Shown: piece after piece, positions 17,898-26,052 of the stretch
How positions within the stretch are numbered: the stretch's first letter is position 1
How the letters are laid out: the number at the start of each line of letters is the position of its first letter
NCBI RefSeq assembly: GCF_902499335.1
Contig: NZ_CABVQK010000006.1
Coordinates: 1-64,000, forward strand
Length of the DNA: 64,000 bases
Direction of reading: 5' to 3'
From: Burkholderia lata
GTDB taxonomy: Bacteria; Pseudomonadota; Gammaproteobacteria; Burkholderiales; Burkholderiaceae
The notes under the pieces: model-generated
The model's database searches: none
Told to the model about the DNA's origin: nothing
What the model saw: the letters and a program-made list of their open reading frames with translations, nothing else
Made by a program: the position numbers and the translations under genes

Positions 17898-20663
17898 TCA
17901 GAACCACTGCTTGTAGCGGCGTACGTAGATCGTCTTGACGATCTGCGCGAGCAGGATGTAGCCGACCATCGTCGCGGCGAGCCACAGCCAGAACGTGCCC
18001 GGCAGGTGCATGAAGCCGAGGGACTCCGCGAACGGCGAGAACGGCAGCCAGCAGCCGATCGCGATCGCGGTGAACGTCGACAGCAGCACCGGCAGCGCGG
18101 CCGTGCTCTGCAGGAACGGGATCTTCTGCGTGCGCAGCAGGTGCACGACGAGCGTCTGCGACACGAGGCTCTCGATGAACCAGCCCGAGTTCATCACGAT
18201 CTGGCCGCCCGTGCCGCCGTTCAGGTGATACATCGCACCCGCGCCGAACACCGTCCACATCAGGATGTACGTCGTGATGTCGAACACCGACGACGTCGGC
18301 CCGACCCACAGCATGAAGCGGCTGATGTTGCCGGCTTCCCACTTGCGCGGCTTCTTCAGGAACTCGGGATCCATCTTGTCCCACGGCAGCAGCATCTGCG
18401 ACGTGTCGTAGATCAGGTTCAGCACGAGCAGCTGCGTCGCGAGCATTGGCTCCCACGGCAGGAATGCGCTGGCGACGAGTACCGAGAACACGTTGCCGAA
18501 GTTCGAGCTGGCGGTCATGTTCAGGTACTTCAGGATGTTGCCGAACGTCTCGCGGCCCTTGATCACGCCTTCCTCGAGCACCATCAGGCTCTTTTCGAGC
18601 AGGATGATGTCCGCGGTTTCCTTCGCGATGTCGGCGCCGCTGTCGACCGAGATGCCGACGTCGGCGTCGCGCAGCGCGGGTGCATCGTTGATGCCGTCGC
18701 CGAGGAAGCCGACCGTGTGACCGTTCGCCTGCAGCGCCTTGACGATGCGCGCCTTCTGCAGCGGCGTGAGCTTCGCGAACACGGTCGTGCGTTCGACGAC
18801 CTGCGCGAGTGTCGCGTCGTCGAGCGCCTCGATTTCCGTGCCGAGGATCGGCTTGCCGGGTTCGAGGCCGACCTGTCGGCACACCTTGATCGTGACGATC
18901 GGGTTGTCGCCCGTCAGCACCTTCACCGCGACGCCGTTTTCGCGCAGTGCGGCGAGCGCCGGCGCGGCCGATTCCTTCGGCGGATCGAGGAAAGTCAGGA
19001 AGCCGCGCACGACGAGGTCGTGTTCGTCGGCAGTGCGGTACTGCTGGCGCTCGTCGCCGCGCGGAATCGTGCGCGTCGCGAGCACGAGCACGCGGAAGCC
19101 GTCCTCGTTGTATGCGCTGGCCTGTTCGAGCAGCCGCTTGCGCGCGACGAAGTCGAGCGGACGCACGCCGTCTTCATCCTGCACGTGGGTGGACACGGCC
19201 AGCATTTCCTCGACCGCGCCCTTGCAGATCAGCAGGTGCGTGCCGCGCGTATCCTCGACGACGACCGACAGGCGGCGCCGCACGAAGTCGAACGGCAATT
19301 CGTCGATCTTCTTGTAGCCCTGCGGCTTCACGCGCTCGCCGATCTCGTCGGCACGCGCGACGACCGCGATGTCGATCAGGTTCTTCTGGCCGCTCTGGTG
19401 AAAGCTGTTCAGCCAGCCGAGCCGCAGGATCTCCTCGTCCTTGTAGCCTGACAGGTCGAGGTGATGTTCGAGGATGATCTTGTCCTGCGTGAGCGTACCG
19501 GTCTTGTCGGTGCACAGCACGTCCATCGCGCCGAAGTTCTGCACCGAGTTCAGCCGCTTGACGACGACCTTGCGGCGCGCCATCGCGACCGCGCCGCGCG
19601 CGAGGTTCGCGCTGACGATCATCGGCAGCATCTCGGGCGTGAGGCCCACGGCCACCGCGAGTGCGAACGTGAGCGCGCTCAGCCAGTCGCCCTTGGTCAG
19701 CCCGTTGATCATGAACACGATCGGCACCATCACGAACATGAACTTGATCAGCAGCCAGCTCACGCTCGCGACGCCGCGGTCGAAGCTCGTCTCGATGCGC
19801 TTGTGGCTCACGACGTTGCGTGCGAGCGAACCGAAGTAGGTGTCCTCGCCGGTCGCGACGACGACGGCCGTCGCCGTGCCGCTGACGACGTTCGTGCCCA
19901 TGAAGCAGACGTTCTCGAGATCGAGCAGCGAGGCCGACGTATCGGCCGCCGCGCCGGCCGCGCGCGTGTCGGCGGATTTGCCGGCGACCGCGCCGAGCGT
20001 GTCGTACTTCTCGACCGGCAGCGCCTCGCCGGTCAGCACGGCCTGGCTGATGAACAGGTCGCGCGACGCGAGCAGGCGCACGTCCGCCGGGATCATGTCG
20101 CCGGCCGACAGGTGCACGATGTCGCCGGCCACGACTTCGCGCATCGGTACTTCGCGGCGCGACGGTTCGGACGTGTCGGTCACCGCGCGCTGCACGGTCG
20201 CCGTGGTGCGGACCATCGCCTTCAGTTTTTCGGCCGCACGAAGCGAACGGAATTCCTGCACGAAGCGCAGCAGCGCGCTGATCGTGACCATCGTCAGCAG
20301 GATCGTCATGCCGACGTAGTCGCGATCGTCGGGGGCTGCGAAGTAGACGTCGGTGAAGAAGCTGATGGCGGCGAGCACCAGCAGCACGTAGACGAACGGG
20401 TTGTGGAACGAGAGCAGCAACTGGCGGGTCCAGTGCGGCGGCTTGTCGTGCGCGATTTCGTTCGGGCCGTAGTGCTGCAGGCGATCGGCGGCCTGCTCGT
20501 AGGTGAGGCCGCGCGTGCTGGTGTTCAGCGACTTCAGCGTGTCTTCGAGCGGACGGGCCGCTTCCTGCGCGGCGCGCATGATGCGTGCTTCGTTCTGCTG
20601 GCCGGCGCCGGCCTTGATGAAGCCACGCTGCTTCTTTTGCGATGTGTTGTGTCGTGTTGTCAT
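17898..20663 (-). CDS. mgtA: magnesium-translocating P-type ATPase
   Basis: The 921-residue inner-membrane protein is a P3B-type ATPase that imports Mg2+ with ATP hydrolysis. The phosphorylation motif DKTGTLTQDK is at about residue 386, the actuator loop reads LTGEALPVEK, the nucleotide-binding and hinge motifs are LTGDNPIVTIKV and GDGINDAPALRDADVGISV, and ten transmembrane helices are visible (four N-terminal, six C-terminal). The ATG at 20663 follows AAGGAG with good spacing. Upstream lies a proline-rich leader ORF (20711-20869) and a long structured 5' region, which suggests control of transcription elongation or translation by Mg2+ or proline availability, as known for mgtA of enteric bacteria. 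Confidence 0.95.
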   Translation of the reverse strand: MTTRHNTSQKKQRGFIKAGAGQQNEARIMRAAQEAARPLEDTLKSLNTSTRGLTYEQAADRLQHYGPNEIAHDKPPHWTRQLLLSFHNPFVYVLLVLAAISFFTDVYFAAPDDRDYVGMTILLTMVTISALLRFVQEFRSLRAAEKLKAMVRTTATVQRAVTDTSEPSRREVPMREVVAGDIVHLSAGDMIPADVRLLASRDLFISQAVLTGEALPVEKYDTLGAVAGKSADTRAAGAAADTSASLLDLENVCFMGTNVVSGTATAVVVATGEDTYFGSLARNVVSHKRIETSFDRGVASVSWLLIKFMFVMVPIVFMINGLTKGDWLSALTFALAVAVGLTPEMLPMIVSANLARGAVAMARRKVVVKRLNSVQNFGAMDVLCTDKTGTLTQDKIILEHHLDLSGYKDEEILRLGWLNSFHQSGQKNLIDIAVVARADEIGERVKPQGYKKIDELPFDFVRRRLSVVVEDTRGTHLLICKGAVEEMLAVSTHVQDEDGVRPLDFVARKRLLEQASAYNEDGFRVLVLATRTIPRGDERQQYRTADEHDLVVRGFLTFLDPPKESAAPALAALRENGVAVKVLTGDNPIVTIKVCRQVGLEPGKPILGTEIEALDDATLAQVVERTTVFAKLTPLQKARIVKALQANGHTVGFLGDGINDAPALRDADVGISVDSGADIAKETADIILLEKSLMVLEEGVIKGRETFGNILKYLNMTASSNFGNVFSVLVASAFLPWEPMLATQLLVLNLIYDTSQMLLPWDKMDPEFLKKPRKWEAGNISRFMLWVGPTSSVFDITTYILMWTVFGAGAMYHLNGGTGGQIVMNSGWFIESLVSQTLVVHLLRTQKIPFLQSTAALPVLLSTFTAIAIGCWLPFSPFAESLGFMHLPGTFWLWLAATMVGYILLAQIVKTIYVRRYKQWF

Positions 20664-20690
20664 GAGTCGCTCCTTGCGCACGAGGCGGCG

Positions 20691-20736
20691 GGCGGGGAGC
20701 GGCCGTGACGTTATCGACGCACGAGCGCTCCCCGCC
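20691..20736 (-). promoter_or_regulatory. hairpin spanning the mgtA leader-ORF stop codon
   Basis: In the minus-strand RNA, GGCGGGGAGCG (20736-20726) pairs perfectly with CGCUCCCCGCC (20701-20691), an 11-bp GC-rich stem. Its 5' arm lies in the last codons of the proline-rich leader ORF and its 3' arm lies 27 bases or more in front of the mgtA start. A ribosome finishing the leader would melt it. The 3' arm also contains CGCUCC, complementary to GGAGCG within the mgtA ribosome-binding site, so an alternative fold could hide that site. The layout is that of an attenuator or coupled-translation switch; the mechanism is inferred. Confidence 0.5.
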
Positions 20737-20869
20737 GCGTCGCGTCAGGCGCGATCGGCTGTGGATCGGTGAAGGCGGGAACGCTCGCCGGCGCGTGCGG
20801 TGCGGCCGGAGGGGCGATGTGCAGCGTCGCACCGGCGAGCGGTAATCGACTACTGTCGTCTGAGTTCAT
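20711..20869 (-). CDS. proline-rich leader peptide upstream of mgtA
   Basis: A 52-codon frame starts with ATG at 20869 behind AGGAG (spacer 5-6 bases) and ends with TAA at 20713-20711, 47 bases before mgtA. The peptide begins MNSDDSSRLP, has nine prolines (positions 10, 20, 21, 24, 27, 31, 36, 38, 41) including APPAAP and DPQPIAP, and ends in basic residues RRGALVRR. In Salmonella and E. coli the mgtA leader encodes MgtL, a short proline-codon-rich peptide through which ribosome stalling at low proline or low Mg2+ turns mgtA on. Position, proline content, acidic-proline stretch and the overlapping hairpin suggest an analogous but longer element here. Confidence 0.6.
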   Translation of the reverse strand: MNSDDSSRLPLAGATLHIAPPAAPHAPASVPAFTDPQPIAPDATRRGALVRR

Positions 20870-21050
20870 CTGCACTCCTGTCGGTTGCGGATAATCGGCA
20901 CGGGCGATCGACAGCGACGCACGCACGAAGGCGCGCGGCCGGACGGCACGCGAACGGAAAGTGCGCGCGGCTGACGCTGCGCGCAACACGAATGCACGCG
21001 CGCGACGGCGCGTCGCGTGCATTCGACAACTTAGAAAATTCGGCGGGAGA

Positions 21051-21188
21051 TCTGGCCAGTCAGGCCGGAAGGACGCCGCATCCTGCTTCCCGGGATGCGG
21101 CAGAAGACGAGGCTCTGCGCGTTTTCCTCAGGCAGCAGTCAAGTTGGTCAAGGACCAACTACAACTCGCATCGGTGTTCACAGAACAC
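21051..21188 (-). promoter_or_regulatory. structured 5' leader RNA of mgtA (hairpin cluster)
   Basis: Several perfect hairpins follow one another in about 140 bases: GTGTTC/GAACAC (21174-21179 and 21183-21188), GTTGGTC/GACCAAC (21143-21149 and 21153-21159), GCCGCATCC/GGATGCGGC (21075-21083 and 21093-21101) and GGCC/GGCC near 21054-21066. Loops are 3-9 bases. The region is non-coding, lies downstream of a plausible promoter and about 390 bases upstream of mgtA, and continues into the proline-rich leader ORF. It may be a metal-sensing RNA or set of protein-binding sites. It does not show the core words of the M-box that I can recall. Confidence 0.45.
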
Positions 21189-21210
21189 TCCATGTAATTA
21201 GACGGGAGCG

Positions 21211-21240
21211 ATGGTAATGGGTCGCTGTGCGAAGCGTCAA
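21211..21240 (-). promoter_or_regulatory. candidate sigma70 promoter of the mgtA transcript
   Basis: On the minus strand TTGACG (21240-21235) and TACCAT (21216-21211) are separated by 18 bases. The -35 matches five of six consensus bases and the -10 four of six. A start near 21203 would give a leader of roughly 540 bases before mgtA that includes the hairpin cluster and the leader ORF. Confidence 0.4.
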
Positions 21241-21377
21241 CCCTTTTGTCAGTCGTTATTTCGAGAAACGTAATCGGGGTAATGCGTGCGCGACGCATCG
21301 CCGGATCGCCGCCAATGAAATGGCCGCGCGCATGCGATATCGGCATGCGCGCGGCCGGGTCGAAGCAGGGGGGGGTA

Positions 21378-23015
21378 TCAGTTGGCCGATGCGACGGCGG
21401 CCCCTGCATCGAGGATGCCCGAGCCCGCCGGCATCGCGGTGCACGACGTGCCGGCCGCGAGCTTGGTCGTGCGCGTGCCGCCCTGCAGCTTCTGCTGGAT
21501 CTGCGCGGGCGTGAGGTTGCCGTTCACCGACAGCATCAGCGCGGCGACCCCCGTCACCTGCGGCGTCGCGAGGCTGGTGCCGTTCGCGAGGCCGTAGGTG
21601 TCCGAGCCCGGCGTCGTGGTGCCGGTATTCGACGTCGACAGGATGTTGACGCCCGGCGCGCTCAGCGCGACATCGGCGCCGAAGTTGCTGAACGAAGCGC
21701 GGCGACCCGTTGCGTCGGTCGCGCCGACGCTGATCACGCCGCGGCAGTTCGCGGGCTGGTCGAGCCCGGTCGACAGGCCGTCGTTGCCGGCGGCGACGAC
21801 GACGGTCACGCCCTTCGCGTTCACGTCGTCGATTGCCTGCTGGAACGTCGTGCTGCACGCGCCGACACCGCCGAGGCTCAGGTTGATGACCTTAGCCGGC
21901 CGCGGGTTGTTCGGCACGCCGTTCACCGGAATGCCGGCTGCCCAGCGCATCCCGTCGGCGATGTCGCTCGTCGTGCCGCCGCACTTGCCGAGCACGCGAA
22001 CCGGCAGGATCTGGCCGAGCCACGACACGCCGGCGATGCCGGCGCCGTTGTTGGCGGTCGCGCCGATCACGCCCATCACGCGTGTGCCGTGCCAGCTGCT
22101 GTCGCTCGGCTGGAGCGCGCAGTGATAGAACGGACCGTTTGCGTTGTCGAGTTCCTGCTGCGTGACCCAGTCACCCGGGTCGGTTGCATCGGGGCCGCGC
22201 GTCAGGCCGTTGTTGCTGGTGTTGACGTTGCTGATGAAGCTGTAGCCGGACAGCAGGTTGCCGACGAGGTCGGCATGCGGCCGGTAGCCGGTGTCGAGCA
22301 CGGCCGTGACGACGGTCGGCGAACCCTTGGTCACGTTCCACGCGGGCGGCAGGTCGATGCCGGCCGTCGGATCGGACAGGTACCACTGCTGGTTGTAGAG
22401 CGGATCGCTCGGCGTGTCGCGGATCTGCATCGGGTGATCCGGTTCCGCGTAGTCGACGTCCGAATCGGCCGCGAATGCCTGCGCGAGCGCGGCTGCATCG
22501 GTGGCGGCCATGCGCTGGCCGAGCGACAGCACGGCGCCGCCGTTCGAGATCGTCCGTTCGACCTGCACGTTCGGTGTCGCTTGCCCGACCGTGCTCGCAT
22601 ACGCACGTGCGCTACCGGCGACCGGCGCCGTCCAGCGCGTCATCGAACGCTGGATCACTGCGTCGAGCCGCGTCCCGTTGTCGATGGCCGCCATCGCACG
22701 CGTGGCCGTCAGCGTCTTCAGCTTGACGATCAGGTGATCGACCGGCGGTTCGGCCGGCGCGGTCTGTGCCGCCATCTGCACGGCGGCCTGCTGCGTCGTG
22801 CATGCATTGCTGCCGGTCGAGGCGGGCGGGGTCGTCGGGGTGGTGGGAGCGGGCGTCGGGGCCGGCGCTGCGTTGGAAGAAGACGGGTTGCTGCCGTCGC
22901 CGCCGCCTCCGCCGCAACCGGCGAGGGGCAGGAGGGCGGCGGCGGACAGCATGCCGACGAGCATGCGCGCGTGTGCGGAGCGCGCCAGCGCAAAATTGAA
23001 AGGCTTGGTTCTCAT
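21378..23015 (-). CDS. S8 family (subtilisin-like) serine peptidase lipoprotein
   Basis: The 545-residue protein starts with a signal peptide ending in the lipobox LPLAGC, followed by a Gly/Ser/Pro/Thr-rich linker (about 33-65), a propeptide-like region (about 80-190) and the subtilase domain. The catalytic triad is visible: Asp in AVLDTGYRPHADL (about residue 241), His in SSWHGTRVMGVIGA (about 306) and Ser in NGTSLATPQVTGVAALM (about 479). It belongs to the extracellular or surface-anchored protease group common in Burkholderia. The ATG at 23015 is preceded by GAGGATC; the frame is open to 23174 but without signal. It precedes mgtA on the same strand, separated by the long leader region. Confidence 0.9.
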   Translation of the reverse strand: MRTKPFNFALARSAHARMLVGMLSAAALLPLAGCGGGGGDGSNPSSSNAAPAPTPAPTTPTTPPASTGSNACTTQQAAVQMAAQTAPAEPPVDHLIVKLKTLTATRAMAAIDNGTRLDAVIQRSMTRWTAPVAGSARAYASTVGQATPNVQVERTISNGGAVLSLGQRMAATDAAALAQAFAADSDVDYAEPDHPMQIRDTPSDPLYNQQWYLSDPTAGIDLPPAWNVTKGSPTVVTAVLDTGYRPHADLVGNLLSGYSFISNVNTSNNGLTRGPDATDPGDWVTQQELDNANGPFYHCALQPSDSSWHGTRVMGVIGATANNGAGIAGVSWLGQILPVRVLGKCGGTTSDIADGMRWAAGIPVNGVPNNPRPAKVINLSLGGVGACSTTFQQAIDDVNAKGVTVVVAAGNDGLSTGLDQPANCRGVISVGATDATGRRASFSNFGADVALSAPGVNILSTSNTGTTTPGSDTYGLANGTSLATPQVTGVAALMLSVNGNLTPAQIQQKLQGGTRTTKLAAGTSCTAMPAGSGILDAGAAVASAN

Positions 23016-23436
23016 GTTGAAACTCGATCCTCGTAGATAACCGTCGTGCCGGCGGTGGCGCTGGTCCGGCTGACCCGGACCTTGTCTTTTTTGTCTGGCG
23101 GTCGAGGCAGGGTTGCTGCGTCGCGCCATGCACTGGGTAACGGCCGGCGTGGCGGCTTCTTGAGTACGTTTCACGAGAAAAAACGGGGCGGGCGCAAACG
23201 ATTACGTTGGTGCGTTGCAGCATGAACACGTGTTTGGAACGTGTGGCACAGAAGGTTGGGCGAGCCCGTGCGCGGCAGGTCGGGCGAAATGTGCGGTGCG
23301 GGGTGGTTTGCGCGGCACCGCAAACGTCTTTCAACCCGCGGTCAGGGTGGAAGGTTGTTTACGCTTTCCCTGATGCGACGCGAATTTTGTCGGGCGTACG
23401 ATCGCGATTCGATCAACGTTTCGTCAGGAGAAAAGC
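23016..23436. other. divergent intergenic region between S8 peptidase and binding-protein genes
   Basis: About 420 bases between divergent starts. It must hold both promoters, but no convincing operator, terminator or small gene is seen apart from the AGGAG of the binding-protein gene at its right end. Confidence 0.4.
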
Positions 23437-24333
23437 ATGGATCGCCGCTTACGCTGGCTGGCCGTCGCGCTGTCCTGTGCGCTGGCGGGTACCGCGCACG
23501 CGCAGGCCCTCACCGGCACGCTGAAGAAGATCAAGGACACGGGCGTCGTGTCGCTGGGCATTCGCGAATCGTCGGTGCCGTTCTCGTATTCGGACAACCA
23601 GCAGAAGAACATCGGCTATTCGCGCGACATCGCCTCGCGCATCATCGACCAGCTGAAGACGGAACTGAACCTGCCGAACCTCTCGGTGAAGGAAATCCCG
23701 ATCACGTCGCAGAACCGGATTCCGCTGCTGCAGAACGGGACGATCGATTTCGAATGCGGATCGACGACGAACACGCTCGAACGGCAGAAGCAGGCCGCGT
23801 TTTCCAACAGTATCTTTCTTTACGGCATCCGCTTCAGTACGCGCAAGGATTCAGGCGTGAAGGATTTCGCGGACCTGGCCGGCAAGACGGTCGCGACGAC
23901 GGCCGGCACGTCGGACGAGCGCCTGCTGCGCAAGCTCAACGAAGAGAAGGCGATGAACATGACGATCATCAGCGCGAAGGATCACGCCGAAGCGTTCATG
24001 AACGTCACGACCGGGCGCGCGGTGGCGTTCGTGATGGACGAGCCGCTGCTGTACGGCGAGATCGCCAAGGACCGCAACCCGGGCGCGTACGCGGTGACTG
24101 GCACGCCGCTCGTCCACGAGAACTACGCATGCATGATGCGCAGGGACGATCCGGCGTTCAAGCATGTCGTCGACGGCGTGATCGCGAAGATGCAGACGTC
24201 GGGCGCGGCCGAGAAGCTCTACAACCAGTGGTTCACGCAGCCGATTCCGCCGAAGGGCGTGAGCCTCAACTATCCGCTGTCGGCAGAGATGAAGCAGCTG
24301 TTCAGGAATCCGACGGATCAGGCGCAGTATTGA
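23437..24333 (+). CDS. amino-acid ABC transporter periplasmic binding protein (GltI-like)
   Basis: The 298-residue protein has a signal peptide (cleavage after AQA near residue 24) and a class-3 solute-binding fold similar to glutamate/aspartate-binding GltI: GTLKKIKDTGVVSLGIRES at the start of the domain, SQNRIPLLQNGTIDFECGS with the conserved Cys, and AEAFMNVTTGRAVAFVMDEP. Length and motifs fit the family that delivers glutamate or aspartate to an ABC permease. A good AGGAG precedes the ATG. No permease or ATPase genes are next to it, so it is an orphan component working with a transporter elsewhere or as a receptor. A hairpin follows the gene. Confidence 0.88.
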   Translation: MDRRLRWLAVALSCALAGTAHAQALTGTLKKIKDTGVVSLGIRESSVPFSYSDNQQKNIGYSRDIASRIIDQLKTELNLPNLSVKEIPITSQNRIPLLQNGTIDFECGSTTNTLERQKQAAFSNSIFLYGIRFSTRKDSGVKDFADLAGKTVATTAGTSDERLLRKLNEEKAMNMTIISAKDHAEAFMNVTTGRAVAFVMDEPLLYGEIAKDRNPGAYAVTGTPLVHENYACMMRRDDPAFKHVVDGVIAKMQTSGAAEKLYNQWFTQPIPPKGVSLNYPLSAEMKQLFRNPTDQAQY

Positions 24334-24369
24334 TTCGAGGTAGTGCCGATCGGCGTTCGGCAATGAAAA

Positions 24370-24391
24370 ACCGCCGGCGCGTGCCGGCGGT
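24370..24391 (+). terminator. hairpin after the binding-protein gene
   Basis: ACCGCCGGC (24370-24378) pairs with GCCGGCGGT (24383-24391) around a GCGT loop, 36 bases after the stop. It is preceded by an A-run, but no long T-run follows. The rest of the gap up to 24699 shows no gene. Confidence 0.6.
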
Positions 24392-24699
24392 GCCGACAGC
24401 ACGGCGGGGGCGAGCGGCACGAAACACGCGATGTACTCATTTCCGGTCCGCGCGGAACCGGGACGCCGAGCCCGCCCGGGTTTGCCGCCGACGGCGACGC
24501 CGCCCCCGGCGAGCGCTGCCGCGCCGGTAGCGGATTTCCGGGTATGCCGCAATCGGCATTCAACCTCGTCCACGCCAGGGGAATCCGGCTGCGCGACGCG
24601 ACAACAGGCACAATACGGGATTCGCCACGACGCACGCGTGTTCGCAGTTCGAACATCGCACGGCTGCGTCACTGCTGTCCGATATCCTTCCCAGTCGTC

Positions 24700-25953
24700 A
24701 TGAACGCCACGCCCACTCCCGCGCGCGAGTCGAATTCGCCGCGTTTCCTGCTGTTCCTGATCTGCCTGTTCGCTTCCGCCGGCCAGCTCGCGATCGACAT
24801 CTACGTACCTGCGCTGCCCGACATGGCACGATCGTTCGCGACCACGCCGCAGGCGATCCAGTCGAGCGTGTCCGGCTACATGGCGGCCTACGCGCTCGGC
24901 CAGCTCGTCTTCGGGCCGGTCGCCGATGCATACGGGCGCAAGCGCGTGCTCGCGTTCGGGCTCGTGATCTACACGATCGGCTGCCTGCTGTCGCTCGGCG
25001 CGCAGAACCTGGAGATGTTCGTGCTGGCGCGCTGCCTGCAGGGCTTCGGGATCGCGACCACCAACCTGCTCGCGAAGGCGATCATCACCGATTCGTTTTC
25101 CGGCCAGGCGCTGATGCACGCGTTTACGTACATGTCGATCGCGTGGGGGCTCGCGCCGATCGTCGCGCCGGTGATCGGCGCGCACCTGCAGGAATGGTTC
25201 GGCTGGCGCGCGTGCCTCGTGTTCCTGCTGGTGTACTCGCTGGTGATGTGGGCGCTGCTGTGGCGTTACCGCGAAACCTTGCCGAAACCGGTGCATCTCG
25301 AGCCGCGCACGCTGATGACGAACGCGGGCAAGGTGCTGGCGAGCCCGGTGTTCCAGAGCTGCTTCCTCGCACAAGGGCTGTGCTACAGCATCCTGCTGGT
25401 GTTCAACATCGTCGGGCCGTTCATGGTGCAGACCACGCTGCACAAGCCGCCGACCTTCTTCGGCTATCTCGCGCTCGGGATCGGGCTGATGTATTTCCTC
25501 GGCGGCCTGTCGAACCGGATTCACCGGCCCGGGTTGCCGAGCGCCGAGCAACGGCTGCGCATCGGCGCGCGCGTGATGGCAGGGGCGTCGGTCGCGATGC
25601 TGGTGCTGGCGCTGACGGTCGGGCTGCGGGTGTGGACGCTCGCGACGCCGGTGCTCGTGATGGGCTTCTGCGCGGGCGCGATGTACCCGACGCTGATGGC
25701 GAAGGGCAATTCGCTGTTTCCGCATATCGCCGGCCTGACGAGCGCGATCCTCGGATGCGCGCTGCTGCTCGTGTCGTCCGCGATGATGGGGCTGGCCGGT
25801 TTCGTGTCGATTCACGTGCTGACGCCGCTCGCGGTGTTCTTCGTCGCGCTGTCGTGCATCGTCGTGTGGATGGTCACCAAGCTGCTGCGGTACCTGTCGC
25901 AGCAGCAGGCGCAGGCCGCGCCCGTCGTGTGCGGGCGGGGAGAGGCTGCATAG
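24700..25953 (+). CDS. Bcr/CflA family drug efflux MFS transporter
   Basis: The 417-residue protein has twelve predicted transmembrane helices and the DHA1 signatures of Bcr/CflA pumps: QLAIDIYVPALPDMARSF in helix 1, QLVFGPVADAYGRKRVL between helices 2 and 3 (motif A), and GLAPIVAPVIGAHLQEWFGW in helix 5 (motif C). Such pumps export bicyclomycin, chloramphenicol, sulfonamides or cysteine-related compounds with proton exchange. The start at MNATPTPARES was chosen because it gives the family N-terminus; the upstream in-frame codons are non-homologous. It stands alone, with no regulator beside it. Confidence 0.88.
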   Translation: MNATPTPARESNSPRFLLFLICLFASAGQLAIDIYVPALPDMARSFATTPQAIQSSVSGYMAAYALGQLVFGPVADAYGRKRVLAFGLVIYTIGCLLSLGAQNLEMFVLARCLQGFGIATTNLLAKAIITDSFSGQALMHAFTYMSIAWGLAPIVAPVIGAHLQEWFGWRACLVFLLVYSLVMWALLWRYRETLPKPVHLEPRTLMTNAGKVLASPVFQSCFLAQGLCYSILLVFNIVGPFMVQTTLHKPPTFFGYLALGIGLMYFLGGLSNRIHRPGLPSAEQRLRIGARVMAGASVAMLVLALTVGLRVWTLATPVLVMGFCAGAMYPTLMAKGNSLFPHIAGLTSAILGCALLLVSSAMMGLAGFVSIHVLTPLAVFFVALSCIVVWMVTKLLRYLSQQQAQAAPVVCGRGEAA

Positions 25954-26052
25954 GAGGCCGGCGACGGGACGAAGGCCGGGGGGACGTTAATCGCGAATGC
26001 CTGTCATGTCGCCATTGTCCGGCGCGATTCCGCGGTCCGGACGCATGTGCGG

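Noticed and set aside
21000..21210. M-box (ykoK) or other known Mg2+ riboswitch in front of mgtA
   Set aside because: The conserved core words of the M-box that I can recall are absent, so only an unnamed structured leader is reported.
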